A DNA stretch of 64,000 bases, taken from Gammaproteobacteria bacterium. GTDB lineage: Bacteria; Pseudomonadota; Gammaproteobacteria; Steroidobacterales; Rariloculaceae. Below, in pieces: positions 61,833 through 64,000 of this stretch (positions within the stretch are counted from its first letter, which is position 1; the number at the start of each line of letters is the position of its first letter). The stretch covers positions 1-64,000 of the forward strand of contig JAJEFE010000169.1 of assembly GCA_022820625.1 (NCBI GenBank). Reading direction: 5' to 3'. Below the pieces are notes generated by a model, which was not told the origin of the DNA, did no database searches, and saw only the letters and a list, made by a program, of their open reading frames with translations. The translations under genes and the position numbers were made by a program.

Positions 61833-62618
61833 TCACGAGTAATCTCGAATAGTCTCTCTGTCGAGTTCCTTCGCGGGCACGAGCCGATAGTGCCTCTCCT
61901 CAACCACCCTTATCTCGCCCCGTTGTTCAGTTAGCTCAAACAGCGCGACGATTTCCTCGTCCATGAACTGAGCCGCGATGGCCCTGCACCGCATTCCCTC
62001 AAATCTCTCCTGGACAAAGCGGATATCCTGAGCAGCTTGAACCGTGCCGATCCGGTCATTTCCACCTTTTGCCTGTACTGGAATTACGTAGTGCCTTCCC
62101 CGCTTGTCGATGCCCACATAGAGTTCATCGATCTCAATCTGACCGACTCCCCTGACGGCCGTTCGAAGGTGGTTCTGTAGGCTGTACGTTGTTAGGCCTA
62201 GGAACGTGTCGATGAGGCGGTTGTAACGCACGATTGCCAGCAGGGCCTGTTCGTCGTCCAGCTTGTATACGCGGATCAGCTCCGGCGTTGCGTCTGGAAT
62301 ATCTATGGCGACCTAGTCGCTGCGGGGGACGATCCGGACGATCCTGCCCAACTTGAAGCGGTATCGTCCTGTGCCGGCAAGTTCGATGACCCATTCCATC
62401 CCGTCCGGCTGCGTCGCGATGACCGACTTGGGCAAGTCCTTGCGGAATCGGTACGAATAGATCACATCGCCCAGATTTTTCGGGAGTTCGATACCGAGGG
62501 ACTCCGCTGCCGGTTCCAATTCGGTTCTCTCGAACTCGAATTCGCTCTCGCCCTCGCGAAAATGATCGAAGAAAATGGATTCGATCAGCGCATCGTAGCG
62601 GTTGCCCTCTTCAGCCAT
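61833..62618 (-). pseudogene. Restriction endonuclease-like gene interrupted by one in-frame TAG
   Basis: The frame from the ATG at 62618 runs 101 codons to a TAG at 62315-62313, then continues in the same frame for 159 further codons to a stop at 61833. The part after the TAG (V-A-I-D-I-P-D-A-T-P-E-L) continues smoothly to N-R-L-I-D-T-F-L-G. It carries a likely PD-(D/E)xK nuclease site (I-D-E-L-Y-V-G-I-D then V-P-Q-like P-V-Q-A-K-G-G). It overlaps the Dcm-type methyltransferase gene by eight bases, so this is a restriction-modification pair. The nuclease is truncated unless the TAG is suppressed or is a sequencing error. Confidence 0.75.
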
Positions 62619-63942
62619 GGAACCCTGCTGCCGCCAAGCGCTCCGCCTCGATATCCACCTGCCTGCGCTTTGTCGCCCCGCTCTTTCGATCTCGCCGGTT
62701 CGGGAGCGGGTCCACTCCAAAGTAAGCGGCCGCTCCCGAAACATCGAGTTTCAAAAGACCCGGGTCGCCAAGGTCGATCGCACCACGCGGTCGCGTTGGC
62801 GTTATCTCCAGGGCTTTCGCTATCTCGGCCGCGATCGCCCTGGCCAGCGGCGGGGGTACAGCATTTCCAATCTGTCGGGCACCATGCCACTTGGTCGCGT
62901 GCAGGCGGAACCAGTCGGGGAAACCGTGCAGCCTCGCCATCTCCCGCACGGTGATGCAGCGGTCGTAGCGGTAGTGGATCGGCCGGGGGCTGGTGAATGC
63001 CCCTCGCGCTCCGTCGGTGCCTGCGCGCAACGTGTTGGACACGCCGTCTTCGTGCAGTTTGAAAAACCGGCTGATCGGTTCCACGGTGCCGGATTGCGTT
63101 TCGGCGAACCGGCGCTGCGAAATCTCCGTATGGCGGGTCCTAGCGCTAGATGTGAGTACGGTTCGTTCCCAATTCCTCACGTAGCCGAAATGCCACGCGC
63201 TGTTGGACAGGCACCGCATCTCGTTCGCGTATGCCGACGGCTTGCCGTACGCGCCGGTTGCGGCTTCATCGTCCAGCAGGAGTTCGGGCAAGCCATCAGC
63301 GTCAGGCAGGTCTCCAAGCGCATCGCCGCATGTAGGACAGTCCGGCAATCCGACAAGATCCTTCTGGCGCCCGGCGATTCCGGTTGTCGGTTCAGGATAA
63401 CCGGGGACGGGCACACCACCGCGCGCACCCATGACGATCAAGCGTTGCCGCGACTGCGGCGTTCCGTAGTTCGCGGCATTGAGCACCTTCCAGGGCAGCC
63501 GTACCGCGTACCCCGCGCCCTCGAATTCCGCCACCAACTCTTCGAGAAACGATCTGTGCCTGCCGACCGTGAGGCCCTTGACGTTTTCGAACACAAAAGT
63601 CCTGGGCCGCAATTCCGCCACGAGGCGCACGAAGTGACGCACCAACCCGTTGCGCGGATCGTCCAGCGCGCGATGGCCGATCATGGAGAATCCCTGGCAC
63701 GGGGCGCCGCCGAACACGCAGTCCACGGCCCGATCACCTATGGAGGCCGCGTCCCTGATCTCGACCGCCGACAGCTTGTCGACCGAACGCGGTATGACAG
63801 TCGTGTCGGGGAAATTGAAATGGTGAACGGCGCAATGGACCGGATCGACATCCACGGCCGCGGCGATGTCGAATCCGGCCTGCTCGAAGCCGAGGCTCAG
63901 CCCGCCCGCACCTGCAAATAGATCGATTCCGATGGGCCGCAT
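62611..63942 (-). CDS. DNA (cytosine-5-)-methyltransferase (Dcm type)
   Basis: A 443-residue m5C methyltransferase. Motif I is D-L-F-A-G-A-G-G-L-S-L-G-F, motif IV P-C-Q-G-F-S (catalytic Cys82), motif VI E-N-V-K-G (119-123), motif VIII Q-S-R-Q-R-L-I, and the late motifs R-E-M-A-R-L-H-G-F-P and Q-I-G-N-A-V-P-P. All are intact, so the enzyme should be active. A target-recognition region of about 100 residues lies between motifs VIII and IX. The downstream nuclease gene overlaps by eight bases. Recognition sequence unknown. Confidence 0.93.
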   Translation of the reverse strand: MRPIGIDLFAGAGGLSLGFEQAGFDIAAAVDVDPVHCAVHHFNFPDTTVIPRSVDKLSAVEIRDAASIGDRAVDCVFGGAPCQGFSMIGHRALDDPRNGLVRHFVRLVAELRPRTFVFENVKGLTVGRHRSFLEELVAEFEGAGYAVRLPWKVLNAANYGTPQSRQRLIVMGARGGVPVPGYPEPTTGIAGRQKDLVGLPDCPTCGDALGDLPDADGLPELLLDDEAATGAYGKPSAYANEMRCLSNSAWHFGYVRNWERTVLTSSARTRHTEISQRRFAETQSGTVEPISRFFKLHEDGVSNTLRAGTDGARGAFTSPRPIHYRYDRCITVREMARLHGFPDWFRLHATKWHGARQIGNAVPPPLARAIAAEIAKALEITPTRPRGAIDLGDPGLLKLDVSGAAAYFGVDPLPNRRDRKSGATKRRQVDIEAERLAAAGFHG

Positions 63943-64000
63943 ACCCGCCTTGTACCTCGTTTCGGTCGTTGATCCGCGTCCCGGACGCTATCGGATGTTA

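Noticed and set aside
62313-62744. 143-residue frame starting at 62744
   Set aside because: The N-terminal part lies inside the methyltransferase gene; the real start is the ATG at 62618.

Overview
The window is GC-rich, densely packed chromosomal DNA, most likely from an uncultured (probably marine) gammaproteobacterium. Pointers to this are a TIGR02444-family protein, a divergent znuA/znuCB locus, three TonB-dependent receptors, many signal-peptide-bearing dehydrogenases with separate cytochromes c, sox-type sulfur genes and a secondary-sugar-metabolism cluster. The taxonomic call is an inference; there is no rRNA in the window.

Layout. 1-1875: end of an ankyrin-repeat protein, a gene-poor stretch with a 17-base C run, and an endostatin/lectin-like secreted protein. 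1895-5270 (minus): PQQ dehydrogenase, diheme cytochrome c and a cyclase-family hydrolase. 5410-10478: YeeE/YedE sulfur transporter, DUF6152 protein and partner, cupin, and a soxC/soxD-like sulfite dehydrogenase pair. 10617-15617: TonB receptor, bicupin and a sugar:cation-type MFS transporter. 15750-18709: TIGR02444 protein, a 64-residue membrane protein, and a PstS-like protein coupled to a PiT-like permease. 18787-24533 (minus): CzcABC/CusABC-type RND efflux. 24604-27360: znuB, znuC and divergent znuA.

27373-33712 is the most unusual region. Starting 12 bases after znuA there is a tightly packed run of five genes: a two-domain fusion of an SO_0444-like metal permease (His-rich cytoplasmic loop) with a C-terminal SPFH/HflK-like domain, an HflC-like protein, an HflK-like protein with a Pro/Ala tail, an orphan Peripla_BP_6 ligand-binding protein, and a three-helix membrane protein. 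I read it as a dedicated metal-transport module embedded in its own SPFH (flotillin/stomatin-type) scaffold. Further metal genes lie at 41341-44994: a CDF exporter, a ZnuD-like receptor with two His/Asp/Glu tracts, and a small CxxC protein.

33821-41258 is a 3-keto-sugar/glycoside cluster: three TIM-barrel isomerases, a Gfo/Idh/MocA oxidoreductase, a DUF1080 hydrolase, and a GMC oxidoreductase with its gluconate_2-dehydrogenase subunit-3-like partner. 45153-54219 holds a thiolase lacking the usual nucleophilic Cys, a TonB receptor, two paralogous alpha/beta hydrolases flanking an NHL propeller protein, and a HisC-like aminotransferase. 54230-55168 holds a membrane-anchored histidine-phosphatase relative and a small membrane protein.

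From the tRNA-Ser(UGA) gene at 55277-55363 onward the content looks like an accessory island: a Xre/RES toxin-antitoxin pair, a PQQ protein, an orphan HTH antitoxin-like gene, a transposase remnant, an HNH nuclease with an EVE-like N-terminus, a repeat-containing membrane protein, and a restriction-modification pair whose nuclease is interrupted by one in-frame TAG.
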